A DNA stretch of 64,000 nt from Hygrocybe punicea (Eukaryota; Basidiomycota; Agaricomycetes; Agaricales; Hygrophoraceae): the NCBI GenBank assembly GCA_963556145.1, contig OY744469.1:4994767-5058766 (forward strand), read 5' to 3'. Position numbers and translations under genes: made by a program. Positions 1 to 12,049 of this stretch are shown one piece after another. Positions within the stretch are counted from its first letter, which is position 1, and each line of letters begins with the position of its first letter. The notes under the pieces are model-generated. The model was not told where the DNA came from and made no database searches. It worked only from the letters and a program-made list of their open reading frames with translations.

Positions 1-93
1 GTACCTGCAAACTTGGGTATTGGGGTCACGGCCGCATAGACAGCATCGGCTTGTTACTTTCCTCAACCTCAACCACAACCACCACAAACTCGT

Positions 94-3000
94 ATGGATT
101 TCAAACCACCGGATGTCTTTACTGCGTCCACAGATCATCATCCGACTCAGAGAGATCAGAGAAAGCAACAAGAATCCGGTAAATGAATTAGCCTTTATCT
201 TTGGTGTAACTTTCTGAATGCACCAGAGTCAGCGGCCAATCCCTTTCAAGTTGACGGGGAGACATCGTCGCATCATATTGCTGACCTAACTGTAGGCTTA
301 TCTTCAACACGCACGTTCAGATGTGGCATTAATCTCACTACAGCATGAAGAATTCGACGAAGATGACCTGTACATCGATGATGCTATGGTTATCGATGGC
401 GACTACTCGTCCCCTGCGTTCCGTTCGGCCAGCGCCACGGCAACCATGGATGAATTACCCAAACCCACTTCGACAGGATTACCAATACCTGTTGCATTCC
501 CTGGTGGTTCTCCAATGGGACAAAAGACTCGGACGGAGAGCTTGGATTTGGTCATGCGCATTGATGGCATGTTCAGGATTTTGGATCTTGTGTCTGAGCA
601 AGGCAGTGGCGGTCTCGGTATAAGTATTTTCCAATTCAGAAGGCAAAGGTTGTCTCATTCGCACACTAAATACAGTGGACAAGGTCATCATTGCCCAAGC
701 CGAACTAAGTCGATTCATCAACGAATTATACCCTGGCGCGTATAGGTCTCTCACAAAAGTTGATTTCAATGCCTTGGACCGTGTACCCGTGAGGCCCCTC
801 GGCGTTTACGGAAGCAAATCTGAAATCGTTCGATTTCTGAGATCCCTGAATTCCATCGATGAGGAAATGTGAGTTGCCACCCACGAAGCCAAAGGCCATA
901 GCTCATATGCTGAATTCAGCGAGAAGCTACTCCTCGCTCCGAACGATGAATCATCTGGCATTTTGAAACCAGTTTTACGGCCGGGACTCTACGTCCTTCC
1001 GCTGATACGGTCGAGTACATCAGAGCGACATATCTATGTAATTTTCTGGCCTGAGGAAACCACGTGGGACGACAGTGCCATCTCTACGGTCAAGAGGAAC
1101 AGAGTGACTTTTTTACGGTACGTACTTGGTGAGGATCAGGCAACAATGCTCTAAAGTTATTCCAATAGTTATCTGACTCAAATTACGGATCAAATCGTTG
1201 TGCTGATATCCGATAGCCATTGTCGAAAACTGGTGTGGTCAGATTCAACAGATGATGAGTCCACGACATTGGATGAAGACGAATCACTCGCAGACAGACT
1301 GTTCACCTTTGAGGTATCCAAGACCAACGAACAAGAAGAAAATGTTTCCATGGTGCCCGGATTCAAGGTGTGTAGTGCATTCACATTATCGTTCCGAAAG
1401 TTAACACTTGCCATGCAGTTTAAACATGGCATCATACAAATCCCTGAGCCACCTGTCAATGAAGCCATTGATATTGACCAGCTGCAAACCAGGATCGTCG
1501 GAGGAGAGACCAGACAGGCTGTTATGACGGCCAAATACATACCCATTGTCAACGAGATTAGGCCGTTTGATGAGAATTTCAACGGATTCCGCCTGAGTCG
1601 CATGCTGCAAGTATTCTTTTTTTTAAAATGCAATCTCGGGGTTGTCGCTAATGGCTGCACGACACTGCAGACGCGGGGAAGATGGGGAGCTTCTGCGTTT
1701 CGATGAACACCTCAATGAACAGTCGGTCGCCGTCCTCATGAGAAACGGGTTGAAGGAGAGACATGCTGGGCTTGCCAAAGTTTGGGAGCAGCGCGCAAAC
1801 GAGTTCACTCGTCGGTTGAAGGAAGATATGTTCATCAAAGAAAGAGAATTCATGAAGCGAATGAAAGATGATTCCCCGAGGCTTTTGTTGGCGCTGGAGT
1901 CAAGGATCATTGACAATGTGGTGTCAGCCTTCCCGTATGTACCTCACCGCGTTCTAGTAGTTTCCTTTTGACGTATCGGCTTCAAGGACTCTCGACCGCC
2001 GCACATTCAATTCCGCCGAGGCTGATGCGATTTCCGAAGAGGTCGATTCTGAAAACCTGGGTAAGTTGCCAGCCTCTCCCAGACCGCTCGCTCAATGTAG
2101 AGCACATTTGGATAAGATCATATTTCCAACCTTTTTGCCTTGTACCCCGATATACTTCAAGATGCGGAATTTAGAAAGGGGACGGACGCAGCTCGCTTTG
2201 CGACTATTGATAACCCAAAGTTCCGGAGCCAGAAGACCATTGTACTCATGTGCAGAGAACTGTTCACTCGGTTCGACCTTCCTCACGACAATCGACAACA
2301 GCTCCTCCAGCACTTAAAAGCGGACGACATGAAGGCTGCGGAAGCAATTATATCGGGACGACCAGGTTCGGGGGTAAGCAGACCGTCGACTCTGATGGAC
2401 TTCCCGACCAAAGTCTTCGGATGGGCGACAGGCAAGGGCATGTCTGGGCCCATCATGGAATCCCGAGGAGCTGCTTATCAAATGAGTGACGCAGTGTACG
2501 TTGCGGACCTGGACGAAATCGTTCAGCAGGAACCTTTACTAGCGCACTGCGCCGAGGAGTCCCGACAACATCTGTATGCATACCTTGCGGGACAAGTCAA
2601 GAGGATCTCCATCAAATTGAGGGCAAGGGTGGAGTTTATGCAGCAAAATGCGTACAGGCAGCATTTATCGAGAGAATTCAGCATACGAGAGACAGAAGCT
2701 AGAACGGGGCTCCGAATTCAATTACTGAAAGAGCTAAACACAGTGCACATAAACGAAAATGCGTATGCACATCCTTTCTTCTGTCTTAATCCTTACTCAC
2801 TGTCTTATATATATATATACTGGATATAGAATGCGCACTATCGTTATTGAAAATGTGGAGGCCCAGCGTAACCATATGGGTTATGGTACGTATCGTTACA
2901 ATCCCATGAAAATTTTGCGCATAAGTCCCCTTGTAGATAACTACAAGGTTTCCGGCAAGCATCACATTCGAACGGATCCTGTCATACGTTACTCAATTTA

Positions 3001-6000
3001 TCCTCTACGGTTGACGGAGCATGACAAGCATCAGATGCAAATGGACCTCAGCTTTGTTCCCACACCTTCAATTTCCGAAAGGTTCTCAACAGATATCAAT
3101 GTTCCTATAGGACACACCGTGAGGTAAGTAGTAGACTTTTCTGGGCCAAGGCACACACTGGAATGCTCTCGTGATCAGGTTCATCCAGATTCTTGATGAG
3201 GATAAATATTTACTTATCCTGGACAATCGACATGGACAATTATATGTTTTTCTGGAAGACATGACCGCTTTGAACGGGGCAATTCAAAGGTGCAGGTATA
3301 AGAAGCAACTGCACTGTGATAAGCTGGGCCAGACTATCATAATGGCGTATGACGAGCGCAACCGAATGTTTGCTGTTTGCGCTACCGATTCGAACAAGGT
3401 TAGGATTCCGGAACGAAACTACCCTGGACGCTGATCATTGTTTGTCTCGTTTCTCTAGTTGGTCATACAGCTGCATACTTTTGTATTTGATGAAAGATTA
3501 TTGTCTTGCCGGGGGCAAGGCAATGCCAGCAACCTGCTGGCGTGGTACGACGAATTACCTGCAATAAAGCACATGTGCTTTGTTACCGGTACAGAAGAAT
3601 TAGCCTTGATTGAAGCATCTGGACGTGTTCGAATTTTTTCGCTGATCACGCAACAATTTCGGTCAGGAACTCACCATTACGATTCCCGTGTTGTGACTGA
3701 ATATGTCCCTTCACAGACCTGCCGCTCTTCAGTTACCTGGTTGTCCTTCAGCGGCTTATTCCTCTCCAGATGGCGCATGCTTGATCGCGCTTTTTCATCA
3801 TGACGACGAAATTTATCTAAAAGCGTATCATTGGAATTCGTTTGGATCCCAACATGGTTTTGAACTCAAGCTGCCTGACAATATAATAATAAAGCCGATA
3901 GTCAGTTCGCTCAACCGCAGAAGCAATGTCCATCTCGTGGCATGCAATCCCTACGACAGTGCTTGTCTTTCTTTAAAACTGGATATCACCTGCCAAGTAA
4001 CGGAATTCATGTTTCATGAAAAAGGCGCCAATACTCAAGACAAACGGCATAATCGGTCGACCAAGAACAATTGCCTTATTGACTGTCATGCCGATGTTTG
4101 GACTCGTTTCCCTGTCATCCCTGCCATACATCGACAGACCATTGTGTCGGGTCAACGTCGGAAACCGAAGTTCATCTTGTTCGTTGCTGCTCGTCACCAC
4201 GATGCATTTGATCCCTACTTTCAAGACATGATTCAAGTATTCCAGAGAAGCACAAGGAAACCTGCCGAGTCAGTACTCACATCGATCCAAGTGGGGGCTA
4301 AAGTCTTTGCCGATGTAGTGGACGAGCTGGCCTCCCGGGCAGACTGGTCACGGATCTCATGTCTTATGGCTGGCGAGTGGATGGTGGACTTGCTCTGCCT
4401 AATCCCGATTCATATCGCTATTGCACGGGACAATCGCTTCATCCCCCTCAAAGACGGTGTTTGGACACCCGATCTCGAAAGGACTTTATTAGGCGCCGAG
4501 GTTGGGCGTATTGTTGACTTCATTTCTTTTGGATGGTATGAGAGCATTTTTCAGTCATACATGTCGACAAAGGTTTGCATGCACTTAATTCCTCACTTGG
4601 ACTTATTTTGATCGCTGTTGTAATAATAGCCGGTCCGGGTTGTATCATCTATGGGTCCGTGGTATCGTTTGCCTATCTGAGGTCTGTACAATTGTCTGAT
4701 CGTCTATTCAGGGGAACAATCTGTTGGAAAAAGTTTTTCTTTGAATCACCTCGTCGACACATCTTTTGCAGGTTCGGCAATGCGTACGACGGAGGGAGTT
4801 TGGATGTCGGTGACTCCTACGCATGAGAGCTTGATAGTTGCATTAGACTTTGAAGGTGGTCACGAACACGACGTCCGAGTTTCACATTGCTGACATTCCT
4901 GCAGGTGTCCACAGTATCGAGAGATCAGCACAAGAGGATATGCTCTTGGTGTTATTCAACACTGCCATCTCGAATCTTGTGGGCATCTTTTGCCGTAACA
5001 CTGAAGTCTGAATTAACAACTTTAAACTTGCAGGTGTTATTTCGCAATAACTTTGCGATGTCCAGAGACATCACAACACTCTTTCAGAGCTTTCAGTCGT
5101 CTTCGTCGGTCCTTGACCCAACTGCCAATCCAACTCTGTTCCAATCCACCCTTGTGATTATAATCAAGGTGCGTTTGATGAACCTGTCATCACCAGAAGA
5201 CCGTGAATACAATGACGGAGTGCAGGATGTCATCGATTCCGACAAGAGGGAGATCACACGGGAGTTTGTATAACTTCTTCCTCTTTAGGAATGCTCATTA
5301 ACCACCTTTACCTTCAGATTTTCGCTGAAGTTTCAGAAGATTGTCCAGGAAGAACAAGGATCCAATTTCTTAACCCGATTGCATCGCGGCCGATTAAGCA
5401 TCATGCCTTGGCCTGTAATCGAATCTCGTCAATTCTACACCCTCTTCACCATCTTAAGACGCCAGTTGGAAGATAAGTCTCCTACATATAAGGAAGCTGG
5501 TACATTTTTACATACGCTGAAGATTCTCATGGCCAAATTGAAGGTGAGACGTTGCAACAAGTGGCACACAACCGCAATCTGACTCTTTGATCCGTCTCTG
5601 GCTTGCCGAAGGCAAATGATTGGGGATCTCTATCGCGTATGTTGAGGTTTGACATTCCATTTTGGTGCTTTTACTCACATCCCGTGAAGAGAGCATAGCG
5701 TCCCATCGAGCTCAGCACTTATTATCATTTCTGCCACTCGCTCTTGCCTTTGGTGCAACTGAACTTGAACCAGAATTTGAACCACTGCGGGTCAGTGATT
5801 CGATATACGTCGGTTGAACGCTATTCAAATTTATCGCAGAACCTTGATACAAATGAGATCATCGCGGTTTCAGATTCGCCGGCTAAATTCTGGCTTAACA
5901 GCGTTCACGGAGAAACGGACAAAGATGGATTGGAGCGCACACTGCAGGAGCTGTGCGAAGGATGGCCTGATTTCAAGACCAGGACATCTCAGGAAGACTC

Positions 6001-9000
6001 AATCTGGATAGACCATTTATCCAAACACCTCGGAAATCTTGTCGGTCAACGTCTCGATCACGTTCAAGAATGGATTCAGTCAAATACTTCCAGATTCACT
6101 GGAAGTCATGCCACCGTCGAGAGCCTTCGCCGAGCTTTTGAAATGGAGTCCGTTGAATTGAAACGAAACATGCAAATATGCAAGACGAAGTGCAGCAACT
6201 GCCACTTACATTGCATGCGTCCAAAGTTTCACGAAGGTCCCCATCATTGTACCACTGACCATGCATGTTCCCAGCCCTGTCAGTTTGTCGAGGAGCACTC
6301 GTGGACTCCAGAGCCTTGTCACTTGCCGTAAGTCCACCGTTATACTGGTTCCATTTCAACTGCATATTGATCGTATGATCATAGCGCTGGACACAGCGGC
6401 GAGCACATGTAAGCATGAAATTTTTTATACAATGTTGGCCTGCTGAGTTTGGTTTGGTTTGTCATTAGATGCAATATTATGCCTCATCTTTGTGGTGAAG
6501 CATGTGACTTAAGTCATAAGAAAGGTTGTCAAGGGGCATGCACCAAGGTAAAATGGCCACCAATCTATTTCTATGTCTCACCTTTCTCAGGTTGCTGGTC
6601 ACAATGAAATGGAGCATATGTGCTCAACCAGAATGCATGCATGTGGCAAGGTGAGAGCATTCGACTGCGATCCATACGAAAACTAGCCCATCATTCATGG
6701 CTGTGTTAATTGATCCAGCCTTGCAACTTGGCGCAAGCGAAAGAAGTGATATCACATCGGTCCATGTGCGAAGGTACCTGCGCAATCCCTTGGTATTCTA
6801 CGTTCTCGATGCTCTACGTGATTGTCTATTCATCATGCTGTGGGTTGTTATTTGATAGGGACGAAGATCATGATCAACACATTTGCGAACAGCGATCGGC
6901 ATGCCCCTTCAGTTGCCAGCTTTGTAAACGACTTTGTGCAACCTCCGATCATCTTCATGGCTTGGACCCGTCGGAAAAACATCTTTGCGGGTGTGCACAT
7001 TTGCAAGATTTTAGCCCCCCATGTTTACTCACAATGACCTTGGTGACGTAGTCAAGAACATAGATGTCATGCCGTCTGCGCTGCTACTGGTATATGCGAG
7101 ATAGACACCCAGCCACAGTCAATTGAAGCAACATTCACCGGTCGTCATGAGACTTTCCAGTATACAAAGGTATAGGACGCCCCAGATAATGGAAGACCCT
7201 GTTGTGCTGATCATCCACACTATTACCAGTATTCTCAAGGTACTGAGTATTCTCGTGGGGTCGTGGTTGATGGCTGACTGCATCTCAGTTGCAAAGCGCC
7301 TTCCCTGCATTATCCCAATTGCTCCTGATCAGTTGACTCACATCGGCCCTCACAGCCATACGGTGGACCCCAATCCATTCCATTATTGCGAGTCAAGGTA
7401 ACCGAGTTCCTATCACAGTTACCACAACCTCAAATATTTCCTCAGATGCGATAATTGTGGTTATTTGTGTATTTTACCTCAAGGTGAATTTGGCAGATGT
7501 CTTTGGATAAGTCACTCGTTCTAACGTACATACAATTCAGGACATCCGCAGCAAGAGCACGAAACAAGTCACGGCTCCATGTCAAGAACTCAATGGGCCA
7601 TCGCAGGCCCTGATGGCACTGTGCTTGAACTGAATGGTCATAAATTTGGCTCCAACGACGAGGGTGCGCCCATGCTATGTTCTCAGATATGCCGAAATAT
7701 GGGTCGGCACCTCCACGTTGATTATTGTCGTGCCACCGATGCAGCGACATGCAATCATGCCGAAACGCAACACATAAGGGAGCCCATGAACCCAAATCCA
7801 ACAAGGTTGAAAGACTGGGTGACCCACAGCTTGTCATGGAGCCGCTTAGGTTGAGTATTCTTCAGTGAAATCTTCAAGTTTCTAATGTATCCTTTTGCGC
7901 AGGTTTCAAGGGTGCGTCAACGGTTGGGTACATGACACTTTCATGCGGTTAAGAAGACTGTCCATTCTTTCAGACCCATACTCGAGGGACGAACAGGCGA
8001 ATTTCGCAAAATGGTATGTCCAGCGCATCCGCCAAATCTAGATTCTGACTAGTCCCTGCAACAGTGACGCGATGTGCAGCGGTATGTTCAACATATCATT
8101 GCGTACCTTAGATAAACTAAAATATGCTTTCCGTAGGACCGGAGCACGAAGCCACTGCTACCAGGCTGGCACAGCCTTCCCATTGCACTTTACCAATGTT
8201 TCATCCACCGCAAGCACCTGGTGGTGCAGGGGTCGGCCATGTATCTAACGACGGCCATGCATTCTCGTGCAGAAATCCCGCCGTGATGCAACAGGCGTTC
8301 CACGTGTAAGATCTTACTGTCAGCGTTTATGGCAGGTTTGCTTATGCTGTTGATGTAGGATTTTTCTTATCGATAAGTATGGATGCCTTTCATTCACTAT
8401 TGAACGATATCTAACAAGTAGATTCCAGATCCGGTTCCATGGCTTCCTCCGATAGACTGCCTTTACCAAATACTCCCAGCAGCGCCCGTATAGCTCAGTC
8501 AGCAAATAACAGGCTTGGAGCTGTGTACTCGTCCCTCCATGCATTTTGGACAGCCCGTTCGGCTGCCGCCGCTCATGCCAGACGAGACGCGTACAGTGCC
8601 ATTTTCCATGATCATACAATGACCACGTGTTTCGCGAATGATTTCACCAGTACCCCTGAACAATTGCTAGATCATCTCCTCCCCACCAGAGCATCCGGTG
8701 GAAATGATTTTGATGGGGCTTTGAGAGCTGCACAAGCGGTGATGGAGCGCTTCTGGACTCCGGAAAGGTGATCCTTGGATAATACTTGTCGCCGAAGAAT
8801 AAGCTGACAGTTGGAACAGGGCCCCAGTTGTTATCTTCCTGTCAGATGGCATATGTGATGTCACCGACGCAGTCATGTATGCACTAAGCCGTTCGGCCAT
8901 TCGGCTTGGGTGAGATGTTTTTCCTTCCATTTTTTGCCCAAGTCTTACGGTTTAACAGCAAAGCACTCTCCTTCCATGCGGTTTCATTTGGTCCCGATGC

Positions 9001-9253
9001 CAGTTCTCAGTCTCTTCGCAGGATGGCTGCCATCGCAAGAGAAGTACAAGCCACTGTTGGTCCGGATCCTGACTCGCCAGTTGTGGAGTCATCTTACGCA
9101 GAAGCCCTCGACACAGTCAGTTCCGCCAACCATCTTCACGGATTCATCTCCTACCTTGCTTACTGTCTCCTATGTCAGATTAACTTGGCACAAACATTTC
9201 TTGGTCTGGCAGAGTCTCTGAGGAAGCCTCGCGCCTCACTACTCCGGAGGTGA
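94..9253 (+). CDS. Giant multidomain protein: propeller-like region, GBP/VLIG-type GTPase, NF-X1-like zinc region, vWA domain
   Basis: A single gene with dozens of short exons; I can follow coding sequence from about 321 to the TGA at 9251-9253. The start at 94 (MDFKPPDVF) is plausible but the first two introns are unsure. In order: an N-terminal part of unknown fold (321-2830); a beta-propeller-like stretch at about 3170-3830 (segments such as RFIQILDEDKYLLILD); the G domain at about 4630-5560 with P-loop GEQSVGKS, a switch-like MRTTEGVW, the G3-like LDFEGVHSIER and the RD-like NFAMSRDI, all as in the GBP/VLIG branch of the dynamin superfamily; a helical linker; a Cys/His-rich stretch at about 6170-7750 (spacing like CSNCHLHC, HHCTTDHACSQPC, HICEQRSACPFSC) resembling NF-X1 fingers; and a vWA domain from about 8300 with MIDAS core IFLIDKSGSM, GGNDFDGAL and VIFLSDG. 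Such GTPases oligomerise and remodel membranes or attack parasites in animals; the role in this fungus is unknown. Exon joins are manual. Confidence 0.8.
4630..5560 (+). other. GTPase (G) domain of the giant protein, with P-loop split by an intron
   Basis: The exon ending at 4654 reads PVRVVSSMG; a 57-bp intron (4655-4711) follows; the next exon (4712-4855) continues EQSVGKSFSLNHLVDTSF and ends in LDFE. The following exons (4905-4978, then from 5034) give GVHSIERSAQEDMLLVLF and NNFAMSRDITTLFQSF. The joined P-loop is GEQSVGKS, a GxxxxGKS match. The LDFEG(V)HS stretch occupies the place of the DxxG motif and the RD pair that of the GBP/VLIG G4 motif. Family assignment comes from recalled motif patterns, not from a search. 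Confidence 0.8.
8359..8376 (+). other. 18-nt microexon carrying the vWA metal-ion (MIDAS) motif
   Basis: The upstream exon ends at 8305 (FH plus GT of the next codon). A 53-bp intron (8306-8358, gtaag...gtag) is followed by GATTTTTCTTATCGATAA and a 52-bp intron (8377-8428, gtatg...ccag). Joining gives HVIFLIDKSGSM, the canonical DxSxS motif of vWA domains. No other join I tried gives an intact motif: reading straight into 8421 gives DSRSGSM, with a wrong spacing. Confidence 0.75.
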
Positions 9254-9633
9254 CGGACACCTTGTATACAGATTAATCCGTTGTATCATAGCATGAGTTT
9301 CAAGTTCAACATGTAAAAGACTGAGAGATGTGAGAATCAGGTATCATATCTACTAAGAAAAGGTAAGCTGCACTTCATTGTTCTGGCTGTATCCGTGTTT
9401 GACGACGACACAACCAACCGACCTTCATTCCTTCCTCATCGAAGTCGCCTCTGCTCCAGAAGTACGCCGCATGAGGGAAGATATTTCACTGTCGTAATAG
9501 GTTGCATACACCGTGGCTAACTACGTTGCCTACGAAAGCCTGATCATTCATACCAAACTTATTCCACATATCCCCGTACCGGATGTCCTGAGTAATTCAC
9601 AATATGACTTCCCCTTCCCTAGACTCGAGCAGT
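9254..9633. other. Intergenic stretch, no gene seen
   Basis: About 380 bases between two convergent genes. I see no convincing open frame, RNA gene or repeat. It should hold the 3' ends of both neighbours. Confidence 0.5.
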
Positions 9634-10862
9634 TCATAAAGATAATATTGTTATTGAATTTCCAAAACTCTGCATGATACCCTCAATATTTTCACGCTTC
9701 ATTTCGTTCCACTCCTTTCTCAATTTCTTGAAATTCTTACTCTTCAGGTCGCCCTCAGTGATCTTCTCGAAGCAGAGTATATCCTCGCTCCTGCCACACA
9801 TATCCGGTTGGCTCTTGATGAACGTAGTCTTCATGACGAGGATGGGACCGAAAGTTTGCGGTCGACACAAAAGTTTGCTGGCGCGTTTATTGAGCAGCCG
9901 TCTGTAGTTGGCGGAGTCGTCCATGAACGCTTCCCAGCTTGCATGCATACGGCCTACACCGACGCCGTACGGTTTTCCTTGGGCCTGGGATATCCAGTTG
10001 AGTGAGATTGGATGTTCAACACAAGGGTGAAAAGGAACCGGTTTTACGTATGCCATATGGCCTTCAGAGTGCAAGAGAACGGCGTCGGTGAGGTCACAGC
10101 CCAGCACTCGACAGATTTCCTGCTGAAATTCCGGACCACTTTGGATTTCCACGTGTTTGAGCGGTTGAGTTTGTGATTGAGGGATGAGCAGGAGGCAGAC
10201 GGCGGGCGTGGTGGTAAATTTTGGGTCATCGAAGACGGCCTTCATGATGACGTGACGATTTTCGGGGACGTGGGGTTTCGGCAGTCGTGCGCACGGGCCA
10301 ATACGATGATGACATCGAGGGACCTTGGAGAAGAGAACGAGGTGTACAGAAACCACATGTCCGCGAAGAAAAAAAAAGACGGCGAAGCACATACATCGTC
10401 TTAGGATCCATGACTTTGCCAATCACTTCCTTGAGATCTGGCGTTTGTGCTGCGAGTTGGATGCAGTAGTAGTACTGATGAGGGATAGAGCTTGCTGATA
10501 GGATTCGATGCTTTCTGGGTAGTTTCCCAAGGCCTGGAAAATATGGTGGCAATGAGCTGTCTCGACATCGTGGTGATGATCAGAGGATTACATCTTGAGC
10601 GTTCCCCTGTCTATATCACCCTTTGGCGTAGCTGGGTCCAGTGCCGTTGCCTAAAGCACATTTGAGCGCCCGTACTGCAAGGTGCCAACGTCAGACCTTC
10701 TTGGCGTCATCGAGACTTTGCTGATATCTATCCCACAGAAGAACAAAAGGTTGGAACGTAACCTAGTGTTATCGGCGTTTGTTACCTTCGCAGACCAGAA
10801 TAACAAGCGGCGCGATTGGCGAAGAGGACAGCGTTTGTGCCGTCGAGCTCTATGGAGTGCTG
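9634..10862 (-). pseudogene. TPR-domain protein lacking its 5' end
   Basis: Read on the - strand from about 10862: an exon with SIELDGTNAVLFANRAAC (a TPR helix pair), then after a short intron YQQSLDDAKKATALDPATPK, then ALGNYPESIESYQQALSL, so about two to three tetratricopeptide repeats are visible. A long C-terminal part with no family I recognise follows (segments HVIMKAVFDDPKF, GVGVGRMHASWEAFMDD, FEKITEGDLKSKNF) and ends at 9634. The usual N-terminal Met and first TPR helix, which normally precede the IELDGTNA helix, are missing, because at about 10.86 kb the sequence changes into another gene on the opposite strand. The body could still be expressed from a cryptic start; I treat it as 5'-truncated. 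TPR proteins of this kind are protein-interaction scaffolds. Confidence 0.6.
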
Positions 10863-10883
10863 AAGTCATGCTGTGTCTTGCAG

Positions 10884-11848
10884 GGGCATATCGCCATCGA
10901 CACGGCCATATTTCCGAATGGAACCACTGGTACTTTTGTCCTAGCATTCCGTCTGATATGCCTTCTCAATACTTTACTTGCGCACAGGGTATTATATGTG
11001 AGCGTCTTACAAGTAATCCCGCATGTGGGCGGAACAGTTGATGTTTATAGTGATTCGTGGGCGAGGCGAGCTCTATGGCAGGATGGCCTTGGTATGCAAT
11101 ATATCTATCTACCTATACCGGTGCGCCAACTTTTAATATTCCCTCCTCACAGACTACCGGTAAATCTTGTCCTGGATTGCGATTTTCGGGCAGTGACGTT
11201 TTCACATTTTTAAGGCATGGTACCGGCCACGGCGTCACGTCGGCGTGGGCCATTTCCTCAATGTCCATGAAGGTGTGTCCGACTCTAACTTGCTTTTGAC
11301 AAATTTATCATGTTGTTACGAAGGTCCACATGGGATCGGCTTTCGTATAGGTAGGTCTAGCAAGAAATCAGAAGGGAATGCCTGACAATGCTCCTCCAGT
11401 GCTTAACAGCTCGCCGCTGAAAGCTGGGATGACTGTCTCAAATGGTACGATCACAAATTGAAGTCGCATTCATATGTTACACACACTTACTTTCTATCAG
11501 AGCCCGGTTATTACGCAGATGGGCGCTTTGGTATTCGCATTGAAAACGTGGTTCTCGTTCGAGAAGCAAAGACGCCTAACAACTTTGGAGAGAAAGGCTA
11601 TCTTGGATTTGAACGCTTGACGATGGTGTGTTTTTTTTTTTGCCTTGTGTTTGCCACCAATGCCTGTGTTCACAACTGGCCAAAAGTGTCCAATTCATAA
11701 GAAGCTTGTCGACGTCGATCTTTTGACTGTGCACGAGCGCAGCTGGCTTAACTCATATCATGTAGAGATATTGGAAAAGGTTACACCTTTTCTTCGGAAT
11801 GATCAGCAGGCATTGGATTGGCTGAAGAGGGGATGTTCACCACTGTAA
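10884..11848 (+). pseudogene. Xaa-Pro aminopeptidase 1 (M24 family), 5'-truncated and frameshifted
   Basis: The exons match the C-terminal half of aminopeptidase P, a cytosolic two-metal enzyme that removes the residue before a penultimate proline. Recognisable blocks in order: [86 protein letters not shown], and the C-terminal [14 protein letters not shown] to KRGCSPL with stop at 11846-11848. Everything upstream of GHIAID is absent: the creatinase-like N-terminal domains and the first metal ligands. Just after HGTGHGV an 11-nt insertion (around 11236-11250) shifts the frame within the active-site strand. So two independent lesions make a functional enzyme unlikely. The introns are still well formed, which suggests a fairly recent loss. 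Confidence 0.8.
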
Positions 11849-12049
11849 TATATATTCCAATTCTTAGTTGAACTCAAAATATCATTTTGCATCATGATGG
11901 TAACTACATGAATAATAACAAGGTAACGTCAATGCAGCCCCGTTATCGTAAGTCGAGCTGACAAACAAAAAAGTATAGTTGTCTGGAAGTCCATAGGAAA
12001 AGAGCGGATATTAGCACGACCACTGGCCCTATGTCCGAGGTTAACATTG

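Noticed and set aside
8421..8441. Direct reading DSRSGSM as the vWA metal-binding motif without a microexon
   Set aside because: The spacing is one residue too long for DxSxS, and the microexon join gives the exact motif with consensus splice sites.
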